NCBI GenBank assembly: GCA_933228895.1
Contig: OW121846.1
Coordinates: 6,665,915-6,729,914 of the forward strand
Length of the DNA stretch: 64,000 bases
Reading direction: 5' to 3'
Origin: Platycnemis pennipes
Lineage: Eukaryota; Arthropoda; Insecta; Odonata; Platycnemididae
Within the stretch, counting starts at the first letter, position 1; each line of letters opens with the position of its first letter. The translations under genes and the position numbers were made by a program. The notes under the pieces were generated by a model. The model made no database searches, was not told the DNA's origin, and saw only the letters and a program-made list of their open reading frames with translations. Positions 42,899 through 54,775 of the stretch are shown here, in pieces.

Positions 42899-43915
42899 TT
42901 ATGCAACTAGATTGTTAGTATCTATAGTATTTGAGGGGTTAATACATGCATCATGCACTACAGAATACTCTATAATATTTCCTCTACCTATCCCTTTCCT
43001 ATGCTGCCTATTCTGTTCTCTTATAGTACGGGGGAAAAATGCCATTTTGAATCTATCTGTACGACAATCTATCTCTCTAATCTTATTTATCTGGTCGAAT
43101 CGAGCATAATACGCTGGTGTTTTTAATATGTGCCTAACATCTTCAGTAAAGCTATCCGATTGAAATTTCTGCAATAGATTTAATCTGAACTTTAATCTAC
43201 GCTCTGATAATGATTCCCACCCTAATTCTTGTATTAATTCTGATACACTACTCAACCTATCGTAACACCTTTTGACGAACCTAGCTGCTCTACGCTGCAC
43301 ACTGTCTAGTTCTCTCATCAAACCTAATTCATTAGGATCCCATACACTGGCTGCATACTCAAGGTGGGGCCTAACTAGTGAAAAGTAGCATCGCTCTTTT
43401 GTCTTCTCATCACATTTCCCAAGTACTCTTTTTATAAATCCTAGCTTTCTCTTCGCTCGGCCGCATATTTCCCGGATGTGTCTTCCCCACGATAAATCTT
43501 TTGTGATAGTTACACCTAAATATCTTACGGTTTCAACGTTTTCGATCTTCGTGATATTAATTCTATAGGATCGCTCTATCGAATTATTCCTCCTCCAAAA
43601 GTTGATAGCTACACACTTTTTAAGGTTGAGTTCTAACTGCCAATTGTCGCACCACTCTTGAATTGCATCTAAATCCTTGCTAAGTGATTTCGTGTCCTCT
43701 TCGTTAGATATACCCCTGTACACCACCGCATCGTCTGCAAAAAGTCTAAGGTTACTACTAACTACGGTACCCAAATCGTTTATGTATAAAAGAAATAGAA
43801 GCGGACCTACTACGCTACCCTGGGGAACTCCCGATGTGACTTCGATATCTCCGACATGATACCATCTATGACAACCCTCTGCTCTCGCCCACTTAAGAAT
43901 TCTTTTACCCAACAT
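42899..43915 (-). pseudogene. Copy G RT core and C-terminus (338-codon frame)
   Basis: This open frame holds the end of the RT, with FADD intact, the thumb and the C-terminal domain (SDSFTEDVRHILKTPAYYAR, KIREIDCRTDRFKMAFFPRT) and ends in the 3' UTR. The frame to its 5' side (43956-44675) carries the N-terminal RT motifs. A frameshift between them means the whole ORF cannot be read through. Confidence 0.9.
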
Positions 43916-43955
43916 ACAACGTCTTTATTTATACCAAAACTCTCTAACTTCAAGA

Positions 43956-44755
43956 TTAATTTGTCATGAGGAACTTTATCGAAAGCCTTTTAAAATATAA
44001 AAATATCGCATCAACTTCAGTACTGCTTTCGCCGTGGACAAAAATATCGTGTACGAATAAAGCTAATTGTGTCTCGCAAGATCTACCTTTCCGGAACCCA
44101 TGCTGGCTGTTTATGAGTAATCCCTGACTATCCAAATGCCCCATGATCGAACTGACTACTATGTGCTCAAATATCTTACAAGAGATTGACGTGAGTGAAA
44201 TGGGTCTGTAGTTACTAGGTTCTTCCCTATCACCGCTTTTAAATATAGGTGTAATGTTAGCTACTTTCCAATCCTTGGGTACTGTGTGGTTCTTTAGTGT
44301 TTTATTGAATATTATTTCTAGATAGGGGGCTATTTCAGAAGCTAATGTTTTATATACTCTGGAAGGAATTTGATCGGGACCTGGTGATTTGTTTTTACTT
44401 ATGCTTTTTAACTGCTGCTCTATTCCGCGACATGAAATGTTTATTTCGGGCATTTGCTCACTGAAAGTGTTCGGCGGTGGTTCCACTGCGTTTTGTGACG
44501 ATGCGTTGAATACACTTTGGAAGACGCTGTTTGAAGTGTTGGCTTTTTCTACACTGCTGGTGACTCTGATTCCTTTATCATTTTTAAGTGTGTGCACTGT
44601 GGACTTATTTCCCTGAAGCTCTCTCACATATGACCAAAACGCTTTAGGATTGCTATCTAAATATTCTCCTAACATCTTGCTCTTGAAATGTGATAACGCT
44701 TGCCGACATGATTTCCTTGCTGATGCTCTCGATTTTTTATAGTTTTTTATAGGTA
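43956..44755 (-). pseudogene. Copy G N-terminal RT frame
   Basis: This frame continues upstream of the ATG at 44675 to the truncation point at 44755. It holds linker and RT fingers up to VDAIFLYFK, where a one-base loss changes the frame just before the expected KAFDKVPHDKL. Confidence 0.88.
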
Positions 44756-45390
44756 TTATTAGGTAAATGCGACGATCATGTACGAGGAATCAGCTACTTC
44801 GGCATTGTTACACCTCATTTGAATTATGCTGCCAGTATATGGGATCAATATGAAATAGACCAAAATATAGTACTCGAACGTGTCCAGGGAAGTTCGGCAA
44901 GATTTTCAAAGGGACGGTACGATAACTATGTTCGCGTAACCAGTCTATGAAATGAATTAAATTGGGAATAATTGTCAGATCGGTAGGTTGAAATTTAGAC
45001 TTAATCTCCTGAATAAATTCCAAGATAATATTTTCACTGATGACGTGAAAAATAGTTTACAAACCCCAAACGATGACATCTACGTTATATCCTGCAAGCC
45101 ATCGCGGGGGTGTATGGCAGCAGGAACATGCTATGAGGTTGCAGAGGACACCTAATATGGTAGACTGGAATATAATCACAAAATTAGAGAAAATGTTTAC
45201 CGAAATGATAGATTCAAAATGTCCTCCATTCCTCGTACAATTATGGATATGATTGGTGGTTAATATATCCAATACGATATTATTCAAATCTTTTTTATGC
45301 ATGATATGCAATGCATGTTTGGTGTGAGTTCACCCCCTGCCACACACTTTTATGGTGGCTTCTAGGGTATCACGTAGATGTAGATGAAGT
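44756..45390 (+). pseudogene. Decayed beta LINE (copy F), right part
   Basis: Continuation of copy F after the nested insertion: GKCDDHVRGISYFG, HLNYAASIWDQYEIDQN, RFSKGRYDNYVRVTSL, LKFRLNLLNKFQDNIFTDDV. The 3' hairpin and GTAGATGTAGATGA tail end near 45390. A 55-bp minus-oriented LINE hairpin scrap (45075-45130) is lodged inside it. Confidence 0.85.
45075..45130 (-). repeat. LINE 3'-end scrap inside copy F
   Basis: ACATCTACGTTATATCCTGC followed by a degraded GGTGTATGGCAGCAGG. It is minimal LINE 3' DNA with no coding part, inserted in the C-terminal region of copy F. Confidence 0.6.
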
Positions 45391-45424
45391 AGGGCAAACG
45401 CAAGTGACATATTTTGTATTTCAT

Positions 45425-45975
45425 CTCCCTCTATGCGATACCCTGCAACCCACCGCGAGGGTGTGTGGCAGGGGGTGTAGATCCCCAATCATGCACAATT
45501 AACATGCAAACAAGCAACTCTAGGATCTGATGCAACTCGATTGTTAGAATTTACATAGTAGTTAAAGGATTGGTTGTTAATACATGCATTATGCACCACA
45601 GATTACTCTTAAATATTTCCCCTTTGATGTTCTGCGTATTGTGTTCTATTGTGTCTTATAGTACGGGGAAAATGACATTTTGAATCTATCAGTAAGACTA
45701 TCTATCTCTCCAATTTTATTTATCTAGTCAAATCTAAAATAATATCCTGGTGTTTTTAATACATGCCTAATATCTTTAATACAGCTATCCGTTTTTAATT
45801 TCTGTAATAGTTTTAATCTGTACAATAACCTCCGCTATGATAATGAAACCCACCCTAATTCTTGTATTAATTCTGAAACACTACTCAGCCTATCGTAAAA
45901 CCTTTTATCGAACCTAGCTGCTTTATGCTGCACACAGTCTGATCAAACCTAATTTCTTCGGATTCCATACAATGA
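45425..45975 (-). mobile_element. 5'-truncated alpha LINE (copy H)
   Basis: Older alpha copy: hairpin at 45425-45480, 3' UTR, then decayed C-terminal coding sequence up to the VWDP region (GTATGGAATCCGAAGAAAT on the minus strand). More diverged than copies B, C, G and P. Confidence 0.82.
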
Positions 45976-46268
45976 CAATTAAAAAATATTTATAATTTGG
46001 TTGTTACGTGTGAAGCAAACATTAAGTTGGACATTTCTGGAAAAAATAACAGCTAAAGGCTTGATTATTTATAAATACGATTTAGGAATTCTATTATAAG
46101 CTTTGAATGACCTTCTAATGTTCCTTCCATTGCAGATAAATGATTAAATATTTTCTAAAAGGTGGTAGTGATAATTATATGACAGGGGCCAAAAAAAGTG
46201 TAAAATAATAATGAATGAAAGATTGTGGATGTAATATAAAATATTTATTCAGCTCCTTCATTGAATTA

Positions 46269-46352
46269 TGTAGGCATAACATAGTAGGCATAACATAGTA
46301 GGCATGGCATAGTAGGCATGGCATAGTAGGCATGGCATAGTAGGCATAGCAA
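46269..46352 (+). repeat. 14-bp tandem repeat
   Basis: About six copies of a GTAGGCATGGCATA unit, with an AACATA variant in the first ones. Confidence 0.85.
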
Positions 46353-46493
46353 GATATCGTCGAAGTAAGCCGATACTTGATATTTTCGAAATCACCGAGT
46401 ACGAATTTGTATCTGGGGTTCGAAATCTATCGGATATCATCACTATCATTATTCCGGTTCAAGTGAATGAAAAGACATTCGTAAGCATTATTA

Positions 46494-46822
46494 AATAATG
46501 GGATGGTCTTGCGAAACTCAACTTGGTCTTTTGTTCATGATATTTTAGTCTCCAGAGAAGGTAACGAACTGGTAGATGTTGCGTTTCATGCTTTCAGAAA
46601 AGCGCTTGATATGGTGCCATACTGAGAGTTTCCTGCGAAGTTAGCATCGACACAAATAAACAGCAATATAAAAGGCAGGATAGGAGACTTCTTACAGGAG
46701 CGCCTCTAAATGGTGGTATTGCATGGTGTTATCTTAGGTGAAGTAAACGTTGCAACGGGTGTTCCCCAGGGAAGTGTGATAGGCCCAATTTTATTCCTTC
46801 TCTATGTGAATGACTTGAATAC
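46494..46822 (+). pseudogene. LINE RT scrap
   Basis: Plus-strand RT fragment matching the right end of the LINE at 3980-5722 (a GRSCETQL-like start in shifted frames, then GNELVDVAFHAFRKALDMVP). It continues past the A motif to TGVPQGSVIGPILFLLYVND. It stops at 46822 where the tail of oppositely oriented copy I begins, so copy I probably inserted into it. Confidence 0.8.
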
Positions 46823-48641
46823 ATCTAAATCTACATAATACCCTGCAAGCCACCATAAAGGTGTGTGGCAGGGGGTGAACTCTCACCAAACATGCACTGC
46901 ATATCACGCATAAAAAAGGATTAGTACTTGTATAGGTATGTACTGTTCAGAACTACACTATTTAAAAAAAAGATAAAAATAGCAAAGCATACATGCAAAA
47001 ACATGCTGTTAGTTGGGTTAGCTATAAGTCCTTATACCAACATGCAGCTACCAATGTTATCCATTGCTACACTAGTACTGGATATATTTACCGTTATTCA
47101 CATCCCTAATAGTACGAGGAAAAAAGGACAATTTTGAATTTGCCAGTTCGGCAATCAATATCTCTAATTTTGCGATTATGGTCCAGTCTATCATAGTAAT
47201 TAGGGGTCCGCAAAATATTTTTAACATCATCACTGAATTTATGGTCTTGGAATTTGTTTAAGAGATTGGGTCTAAATTTCAACCTGCGATCTGACAATTA
47301 TTCCCAATTAAATTCATTTGATAGACTGGTTACGCTAGTAAGGTTATCATACCGTCCCTTAACTTATCTTTCCGATCTTCGCTGCACACGCTCAAGTTCG
47401 TTATTTAGACCGATTTTGTAGGGATCCCATACACTGGCAGCATATTCCAAATGAGGTCTAACTAGGGAAAAGTAGCTGATTTCTCGTACATGATCGTCAC
47501 ATTTACCCAGTACTCTTTAGGAGAATCCCAGTTTACGATTCGCTTTACCCATTATTTCACGTATGTGTTTACCCCAGGAAAGATCATGTGTCAGTCTTAT
47601 TCCAAGATATTTAATGGATTCCAAGTTTGTTTATTTATTATTTCTTATTTTTTAAGTCGATATTCTTTTTCTAAAGAATCATGACAAGACATTTTTTAAA
47701 GTTTAATTCTAACTGCCATGTATCACACCAAGTATAAATGCTTGTAGGTCATCACTTAAATATTCTATATCATTTGGACAATTTACCTGTACACTAATGC
47801 GTCATTGGCAAATAGACGAAGCTTACTTTTTACCACCTTATTGATATCATTTATGTACAGAAGGAATAGGAGTGGACCTATCACACTACCTTGTGGGACA
47901 CCCGAAGTGACTTTAATTGTCGGTAAACTAACACCGTCCAAAACAACCCTTTGCACTCGATCATGCAGAAAATCATTACTCCATGATATAATGTTACTGT
48001 CTAACCCATAAGATTTTAATTTCAAAATTAGTTTGCTATGAGACTACTTGTCAAAAGCTTCCTTGAAGTCGAGAAATATAGCATCCACTGGAATATTATT
48101 TTCGTCAAAAACTAAAATATCGTGGGAAAAGAGAAGCAAGTTGAGTTTCATATGATCTGCTTTTTCGGAAGCCGTGGTGGACATTGGACAATAAATTCTG
48201 GCTATCTAGGTATCCCATGACTGAACTGGCAATTATATGTTCAAGGACCTTGCATGAAATGGACGTGAGGGATATAGGTCTGTAGTTAGATGGCTGCTCC
48301 CTATCACCACTTTTAAAAATGGGTGTTACATCGGCTGCTTTCCAGTCCATCGGTACGACGTGTTCGGTCAGGGATTTATTAAATACTATTTCAAGGTAGG
48401 GGGAAATTTCGGAGGCTAACTCTCTATATACGCGGTATGGAATTTGATCAGGGCCAGGAGATTTGTTGGGGATTATATCTTTAAGTAAGTTTTCAATACC
48501 ATCACAGGAAATATCAATTGGTTGCATCAGCTGCTGAAAGAGGTCAGGTAACACGAAAGTTGAATCCCCGGAAGGTGGGTTAAAAACGGTTTGGAAGAAG
48601 GAATTCAGTAATTTAACTTTGTCCAGAGTGTTTGTGGCCAA
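46823..48641 (-). mobile_element. Beta LINE (copy I)
   Basis: Minus-strand beta LINE from RT fingers to 3' end: DKVKLLNSFFQTVFNPPSGD, KSPGPDQIPYRVYRELASEI, PIFKSGDREQPSNYRPISL, KVLEHIIASSVMGYLDSQNL, HHGFRKSRSYETQL, VPQGSVIGPLLFLLYINDI, then FANDALVY where FADD is expected. The C-terminal part is broken by stops. The hairpin and tail lie at 46823-46885. The damaged catalytic Asp and stops make it inactive. It is the longest beta copy here. Confidence 0.9.
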
Positions 48642-48904
48642 TTTGGCCAGTGGCCATAGTGGCCAGACCGGAGCTCAGTGACCACCCTTCCGTACTCTCC
48701 GAGCGCAGGTGAATAAATGAATTGAGAAATGAATTGAAGAATGGAATTGAAGTTAAAAACTGAAGAATGAATTGAAGAGAAATGAATTGAGAAATAGTGA
48801 AGTTTAAAAAGTTGATGGAGGCTCCCTTTTCTTTTTCCAAAGTGAAATTAATAGTTTCACTAATCGGGTTCAAAAAGTTCAAAAATCTGCCTAGTTAAGT
48901 AGAA
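48642..48904. other. Low-complexity GAATTGA-rich stretch
   Basis: 48715-48800 is built of GAATTGAGAAATGAATTGAAG-like words. The minus-strand open frame across it reflects that composition. Confidence 0.5.
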
Positions 48905-49195
48905 TCAACAAAATAATTAGGAGTTACCATCACTGAAGACAGATCATGGGGGAAAAGCACTGGGAAATAAATAACTAGCGCAGCAAACCGTAGACTAGTC
49001 AGAATTGAAGTTCTGACTAATATATTAATATTATTCCTTTTTTATGCATGTTATGTAGTGCATGTTTGGTGAGAGATCACCCCCTGCCTCACACCTTTCT
49101 GGTGGCTTGCAGGGTATTATGTAGATGTAGATTAGGATTCGTAAAAAGGGTTCCAGGCAAATGCGATGAGAGCGCACGAGAAACAAGAAAAATTT
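48905..49195 (+). pseudogene. LINE scrap (copy J) with an inserted LINE 3' end
   Basis: Plus-strand LINE pieces (GVTITEDRSWGK near 48925, NRRL near 48985) are followed by an inserted 3' end (TTATGCATGTTATGTAGTGC, hairpin 49075-49110, GTAGATGTAGATT). The host then resumes near 49135 (RIRKKGSRQM-like FVKRVPGKCDESARET in a shifted frame). The insertion is a LINE 3' end alone, as at 45075. Confidence 0.65.
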
Positions 49196-50304
49196 TACAC
49201 TTGACAGGACTCATTTAGTGTATGCCGATAGTAGGTACACGGAGAAAAAAATTGTTGAGGTTACCTATCCTATGCTACCCCAGCAAAATACGTTTGTCAA
49301 TATAGTGACCGCTAAGCTGATCGTTACCGTAGCAAATTCTATATGTTGTGCTCTATTCGTTCGGACAAATTACATAGGCTGACGGCACCATTACTACTAT
49401 TCCGCCAACAAATACGATTTGTCGGGGTGACAAACGTATTTGTCATTGCGCTATTCAGTTGTTCCTCCAGCAAATCCTTTTGTAACCCGAGCAGGACGGT
49501 TGGCAGCGCCAGCTAGGGACTTTTCAGCAAATCTTTTGTACGACTAACAAAATGGCTGCCATTGTTATTGCGGGCAGTGGATTAAATGAAACACAAATAT
49601 TTCAGCTTAATTTCATTGTATTCGAAAAATACAAAGAATGAAATCTACACCTTTTCATAATACTTCAATATACAATAAACAGTATATCACTACGTAACTT
49701 ACGTTAAATGTCACATAGGTAGGTAGGTCACAAGTGTGATAAGCATTAAGTAGTTAAAATATGTACAATACTTTCAATCAAAATCATTAGAGTTATTTAC
49801 AACAATACAATTTAAAATAAAACAATTACCGGTTACACTGTAACTGTGGATCGCATCAAGTAGCACAAGAAGTACATAAATAAAAATGTCACATAAAAAT
49901 TTGAAAAGCATTAGGTAGTTAAAATATGTACAATAAATCATTCAAGTTCACCGAAGTAGAGTAATTTACAAAAATAAATTTAAAAAAAACCAATTACCTC
50001 ATAATAATATACTCAATATAATAATCCTTAACAACTGTTCACACCACAGCACTAAAGGGAATGCCTCAGCACAACATACCTCTCTCCATTGGCCATTGTA
50101 TATGTGAAAACATGCCAGCATGGGTTTGACATGTTTTCGCATACACAATATACAATACTAAAGATTTGGCACCACCCGTTTGGAAGATCCTCTTGCATTA
50201 CCTCAGGAACGCATATTCGGTAGAACACTATATTAATTTCCATAGACACGTTCCTAAGTAACGGTAACGAATTATGCATACGAAAAAACTCCGGAAACAT
50301 TTGC
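49196..50304. other. Non-coding stretch, possible DNA-transposon end
   Basis: At 49237 ACACGGAGAAAAAAATTG resembles a DNA-transposon terminus. 49404-49440 has an inverted repeat of ACAAATACG(A)TTTGTC around GGGGT, and related CAGCAAAT...TTTGT words recur at 49283, 49468 and 49528. A direct repeat (AGCATTARGTAGTTAAAATA) occurs at 49742 and 49911. No matching right end and no transposase are seen. The minus frame at 50052-50300 is unrecognised. Confidence 0.35.
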
Positions 50305-50390
50305 TAATAATCAGGTTAAAAATAGGTGTAATTTTAGCTACCTTGCAATCATTAGGTACTGTGTGGTTCTTTAAGATGATTCTTCTTAAA
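50305..50390 (-). repeat. LINE RT scrap
   Basis: About 80 bp on the minus strand read LKNHTVPNDCKVAKITPIF, the alpha LINE RT finger region. No more of the element is present. Confidence 0.65.
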
Positions 50391-50985
50391 GATGATGCTT
50401 CGTCACAGCGAAGCCTCTCTCACCAAAAGACAAGACCGCCGTCAAACCGGCGGAAAAAACAAGAGGGAAGAGACCATCACCTCATAATAATAGCTCTGCT
50501 CCCTCTTTGATGATCAGGCTATCTCAAATAGACAACATCTGCCAGCTCGGGAAGAAAGGAGGTTGACTCAGGATGAAGCAAGCACAGGTCATTGCTTACA
50601 TGCAGCTATGGCGGGGATTTTAATGCATTTATGGGCTAAACCTTTTTTATGTCCTTACTGCTACAGTGGAATGGTCTTTATAGTCATCTAGAAGAATTTG
50701 ATCCCCTAATAAATGGTTTTAACTCTGCATGTATTCTTCTTTCAAAGCAACTAACAAATTCACACTGAAAAGTTTTAAGATTTTAGGACTAATGACGAAT
50801 ATGGCAAAGGGCACTGTAGGTTTAGCTGGTGTAGGTGTAGAAGGTGTAGCTGCATTTATCCTGGGGGCCCTTTACACTTCTGGAGTGGAGCTGCAGACTC
50901 TGCTCCTGACTCTAGCAGGTACCATTGCTATGACTGATATTATTACATTTTGAAATGTGTAAGAATGGAGATTATTTGATAGAAG
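50391..50985. other. No recognisable gene
   Basis: The plus frame 50729-50953 is hydrophobic (GLAGVGVEGVAAFILGALYT) but has no recognised domain. Confidence 0.35.
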
Positions 50986-51300
50986 ATTAAATGGATAGAC
51001 GGACTGACAAACGAAGATGTCCTAAGAAGAGTGGGAGAAAAGAGAAGTCTGCTGCAAACTATAAAAAGAAGATGGAACAACTTAATCCGCGGTATCATAA
51101 GACACGATGGCCTGATGAAGACAAACATCAAAGGAAAAGTGAAGAGGAAGATCGGAAAAGGCTGACCTCGTATGAGATACGTGGAACAGGTCGTGATGGA
51201 TGTGAAAGAGCGGAATTACGTTAATATGAAGAGGTTAGCCGATAGAAGAATCGAGTGGAGTGCTGCGTCAAACCAATCTAAGAATTACTGCCCGATGATT
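50986..51300 (+). pseudogene. LINE C-terminal scrap (GLMKT family)
   Basis: One plus-strand frame reads WIDGLTNEDVLRRVGEKRSL, LQTIKRRWNNLIRGIIRHDG, LMKTNIKGKV, followed in a shifted frame by MRYVEQVVMDVKERNYVNMK and RLADRRIEWSAASNQSK. This resembles the C-terminal tail found on many insect LINE polyproteins. A related but worse copy lies at 16555-16745. Confidence 0.7.
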
Positions 51301-51503
51301 ATGGATGTGTATCTGCCAAAATGGGTTCCGGGCACAAGAGTAATCCTTGAATATTTAGTCAGTCAGCTTCCAAAGCCATTCGTCCAATTGGGCAATTTTA
51401 ATGCGCATAAAACTACATCCGGTGATGTTGGCACTCTGAATCGTTTGATGCTACGCGACAGGCTGCTTTCGGCTCTACGTGGGAAGTCTGCCTGCCAACC
51501 CGT

Positions 51504-51650
51504 AGTTGGATGGTTGGACGCCAGCAGCCAGGGATGCCAGTGTTATTGGAGACCCGATTATACGTCAAAACATGGGAGAACCCGTGCAAAGTGATGTTTG
51601 CACTTCACTTCACGTCTTCACATCAGTAAATGAACCCCAACTCTTGTAAC
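51504..51650 (+). repeat. Dispersed repeat, copy 1 (pair with 59350-59500)
   Basis: Shares GGTTGGA(C/A)GCCAGCAGCC, TGTTATTGGAGACCCG, CCGTGCAAAGTGATGT and CATCAGT(A/G)AATGAAC with 59350-59500. No classification. Confidence 0.7.
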
Positions 51651-51654
51651 CATT

Positions 51655-53545
51655 CATAAGTGACAGTAGAGATCCAAGGTGGTATAACGCGGAGGTTAGG
51701 AAATCACTTAGGCGAGGAAGGGATACTAGCGACAAAGGCCACGCTAGGATGAAAAATGTAGGACGGCTATTGGTAGAGGAAAAAAATGAGTTACTTCAAA
51801 ACTATAGAAAATCGAGAGCAGTAGCAAGGAAATCATATCGGCAAGCGTTATCACATTTAAAGAGCTAGATGTTAGGAGAATATTTAGATAGTAATACTAA
51901 AGGTTTGGTCATATGTGAGAGACTTTCAGGGAAATAGGTCCACAGTGCACACATTTAAAAACGATACAGGATTTAGTCACCAGCAGTGTAGAAAAAGCCA
52001 ATTCTTTAAACAACTTCTACCAAAGCGTATTCGACTCATCGTCACACAATGCAGTGGGACTACCGCTGAACACATCCAGTGGGCAAATGCCCGGAATAAA
52101 AATTTCCTGTCGCGGAATAGAGCAGCAGTTAAAAACATTAGTAAAAACAAATCACCAGGTGCGGATCAAATTCCTTCCATAGTATATAAAATATTATCTT
52201 CTGAAATAGCCCTCTATCTAGAAATAATATTCAATAAAACACTAAAGAACTACACAGTACCCAAGGATTGGAAAGTAGCTAACATTACACCTATTTTAAA
52301 AAGCGGTGATAGGGAATAACCTAGTAACTTAAAAAGTACAGACTTAGACTTAAAGTACAGACCCATTTCACTCACGTCATCTCTAATAAGGTATTTGAGC
52401 ACATTGTAGTCAGTTCGATCATGGGGCATTTGGGTAGTCAGGGATTGCTCACAAACAGCCAACATGGATTCCGGAAAAGTAGATCTTGCGAGACACAATT
52501 AGCTTTATTCGTACACGATATTTTAGCCTACGGCGAAAACAATACTGAAGTTGATGCGATATATTTACATTTTTTAAGGGAATTCGATAAAGTTCCTCAT
52601 CATAGATTAATCTTGAATTTAGAGAGTTTTGGTATAAATAAAGATGTTGTATGTTGGGTAAAAGAATTTTTAAGTGGGCGAGAGTAGAGGGTTGTCATAG
52701 ATGGTATCCTGCCGGACGCAATCAAAGTCACACCGGGAGTTCCCCAGGGTGGCGTAGTAGGTTCGCTTTTATTTCTTTTATACACAAACAATTTTGGTAC
52801 CGTAGTTAGCAGTAAGCTTAGAATTTTTGCAGACGCGACGGTAGTGTATAGGGGCATATCAAATAAGAAGACAGGGAATCGCTTAGCATGGATTTTAGAT
52901 GCAATTCAAGAGTGGTGCGACAAATTGCACTTAGAATTTAACGTTAAAAAGTGAGCAGCTATTAAATTTTGGAGGAGATTTTCAATCGATTGAGCGATCC
53001 TGTAAAATTAGCGACACGAATATCCAAAGCGTTGAAACCATAAGTTATTTAGGTGTAACAATCTCTAAAGATTTATCGTGGGGTAGACACATCCGGGAAA
53101 TATGCGGCCGAGCGTAAACAAAGTTAGGATTTATAAATAGAGTACTTGGAAAATGTGATGAGAATACAAAAGCGCGATAGCTTTACTGAAGATGTTAGGC
53201 ACATATTAAAAACACCAACGTATTATGCTAGATTCGACCGGATCAATAAGATTAGAGAGATAGATTGTGGTACTGATAGATTCATAATGTCATTTTTTCC
53301 CCGTATTATAAGAGAACGGAATAGGCGAATAGCAAAGGGATAGGTAGGGGAAATATTTTAGCGTTGTCTGTAGTGCATGATGCATGTATTAAATCCTTAA
53401 ATACTATAGATACTAACAATCTAGTTGCATGAGACCCCATAGTTGCTTGTTCGCATGTCGGAAGTGCATGCTTGGTGATATTCACCCCCTGTCACACACC
53501 CTCGCTGTGGCTTGCTGGGTATCGTGTAGATGAAGATGTAATCCA
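51655..53545 (+). mobile_element. Decayed alpha LINE (copy K)
   Basis: Plus-strand alpha LINE from the linker to the 3' end: RDPRWYNAEVRKSLRRGRDT, RAVARKSYRQALSHLKS, KNISKNKSPGADQIPSIVY, VSSIMGHLGSQGLLTNSQHG, FRKSRSCETQLALFVHDILA, VPQGGVVGSLLFLLY and FADATVVYRG, where the second catalytic Asp is replaced. An internal deletion joins VLGKCDENTKAR directly to SFTEDVRHILKTPTYYARFD. The hairpin and tail end near 53545. Stops throughout make it inactive. Confidence 0.88.
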
Positions 53546-53559
53546 ACGGAAAATTAATT

Positions 53560-54192
53560 CACGTTTTTATTCAACATCAAATTTTGTCATTCGGCCCGTA
53601 TCCTAAATGTATCGGGTTTGCAAATTAAGGGTTGAGTTAATTGTACGTTTACACATTTTGAATCACAGCAGCACATCAGCAAACTGAACTCATGCAACAG
53701 CAGCACATTAGCAGCTGAATTTATCCAACGGCAGTACACCAGCAGCTAAACTCTTCGTTCTACAGCACATCAAAAGCTGAATTCAGCGATACTGCATGCA
53801 TCGCTCTAGTCCACCAGCGTCCGACCACCAGTCCACCACCACTTCAGAGCTACTCAAGGCTGACGTAAAACGGAGCATTCATCGCGTCATGTGCTAAGCA
53901 GTGAGTTTCTCCTTTATTCCTTACACCATTGCACTATTTCCAATTGTTACCTCCTTTCTGCTGCGACCTCATTCATTAAGGCATGAATTTAGTCATGTCA
54001 CTCGAATTTGTTATTTGGTGATTGTGTAACTATTGGAGCTAAGCAAATTAGAAGAGTTATCAGCTTCCATAATGGCTAATGTAATGAAAAAATTAGAGGA
54101 ATTAACGGCCAAACGTTGTCAGTTTAAAGTTAAATTGACAGAGTCAGCAATGTCTTTAGACCAGATTCAGCAATATCTTTCTGAAAGCACCA
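53560..54192 (+). pseudogene. BEL/Pao remnant, 5' leader and Gag start
   Basis: Leader sequence rich in CAGCAGCACA-like words, then a Gag N-terminus from 54033 (LSKLEELSASIMANVMKKLE, ELTAKRCQFKVKL, LDQIQQYLSESTT). It is interrupted at 54192 by the inverted-repeat element and resumes at 55919 with NVIQLK in the same frame once the insert and two bases are removed. LTR edges were not found. Confidence 0.65.
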
Positions 54193-54309
54193 CCCACATA
54201 GCACAACATATCTCAGAGACGACTCACACACGTCTCCAATGTCTCAAGTATCACAAACGTCTCTGAGACATCTCTGATACATCATTTTGAGACGATGCTC
54301 TTTTGGTCT

Positions 54310-54422
54310 CGGTGTGACCTCTCTGAGACGTAACAGAATGAGACCTCTCTGAGATGTAACTGAATGAGACCTCTCTGAGATGTAACTGAATGAGACCTCT
54401 CTGAGATGTAACTGAATGAGAC
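54310..54422 (+). repeat. 26-bp tandem repeat
   Basis: About four copies of AGACCTCTCTGAGATGTAAC plus TGAATG, with the first copy varied. The unit includes the subterminal CTCTGAGA word. Confidence 0.9.
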
Positions 54423-54576
54423 ATTACCAAACTTTGGATAAAATTTAAATAAAATCTTAGAAAAAATTAAAGCAGAAAAACAACAGTGATGCTCGCTTGA
54501 ACTCACGATGCTCAAAGCGATCACTCTCACCATTACGTAGTATACGCCACGTACCTAGTTATAACGACGCGTCTTC

Positions 54577-54775
54577 ATCCTCTCCCACCATCCCAAACAT
54601 CCTTTGTTTCCCCCCTCTCGCACCATCCCAAATATACTTTGTTTTCCCCATTTTTTATTAAACTACAAATTAACCATTACAGAATAAATAGTTACACATG
54701 GGGAAAACAAAGTATGCTTGGGATGGCAAGAGACGGAGGGAAACAAAGTATGTTGGGGATGGTGGGAGAGGGAGG
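54577..54775. repeat. Inverted repeat (73-bp arms)
   Basis: CCTCTCCCACCATCCC... (54577-54650) pairs with ...GGGATGGTGGGAGAGG (54699-54775). A 36-bp sequence beginning ATTAAACTACAAATTAACCA sits in the loop and is repeated just outside the right arm (54780-54815). Confidence 0.9.

Larger units (their letters stand above)
42791..44755 (-). mobile_element. Young alpha LINE (copy G), nested in copy F
   Basis: The best-preserved LINE here, 1965 bp on the minus strand. It is truncated upstream of the RT (first residues about NYKKSRASARKSCRQALSHF), then an almost complete RT follows: KNKSPGPDQIPSRVY, PIFKSGDREEPSNYRPISL, HGFRKGRSCETQLALFVHDI, VPQGSVVGPLLFLLYINDL, FADDAVVYRG, IRYLGVTI-like VRYLGVTITKDLSW, and VRPHLEYAASVWDPNELG. 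Only two single-base frameshifts were seen (near 43985 and 43865). It ends with 3' UTR, hairpin and a GTAGATGTAGATGTA tail at 42791. TATTA lies at both junctions and may be the target duplication. Confidence 0.92.

Noticed and set aside
46269..46352. CRISPR-like repeat pattern
   Set aside because: The units are contiguous 14-bp tandem copies without spacers, in a eukaryotic genome.
54282..54533. Minus-strand ORF with an internally repeated protein
   Set aside because: It is a reading of the 26-bp tandem repeat inside a transposon.
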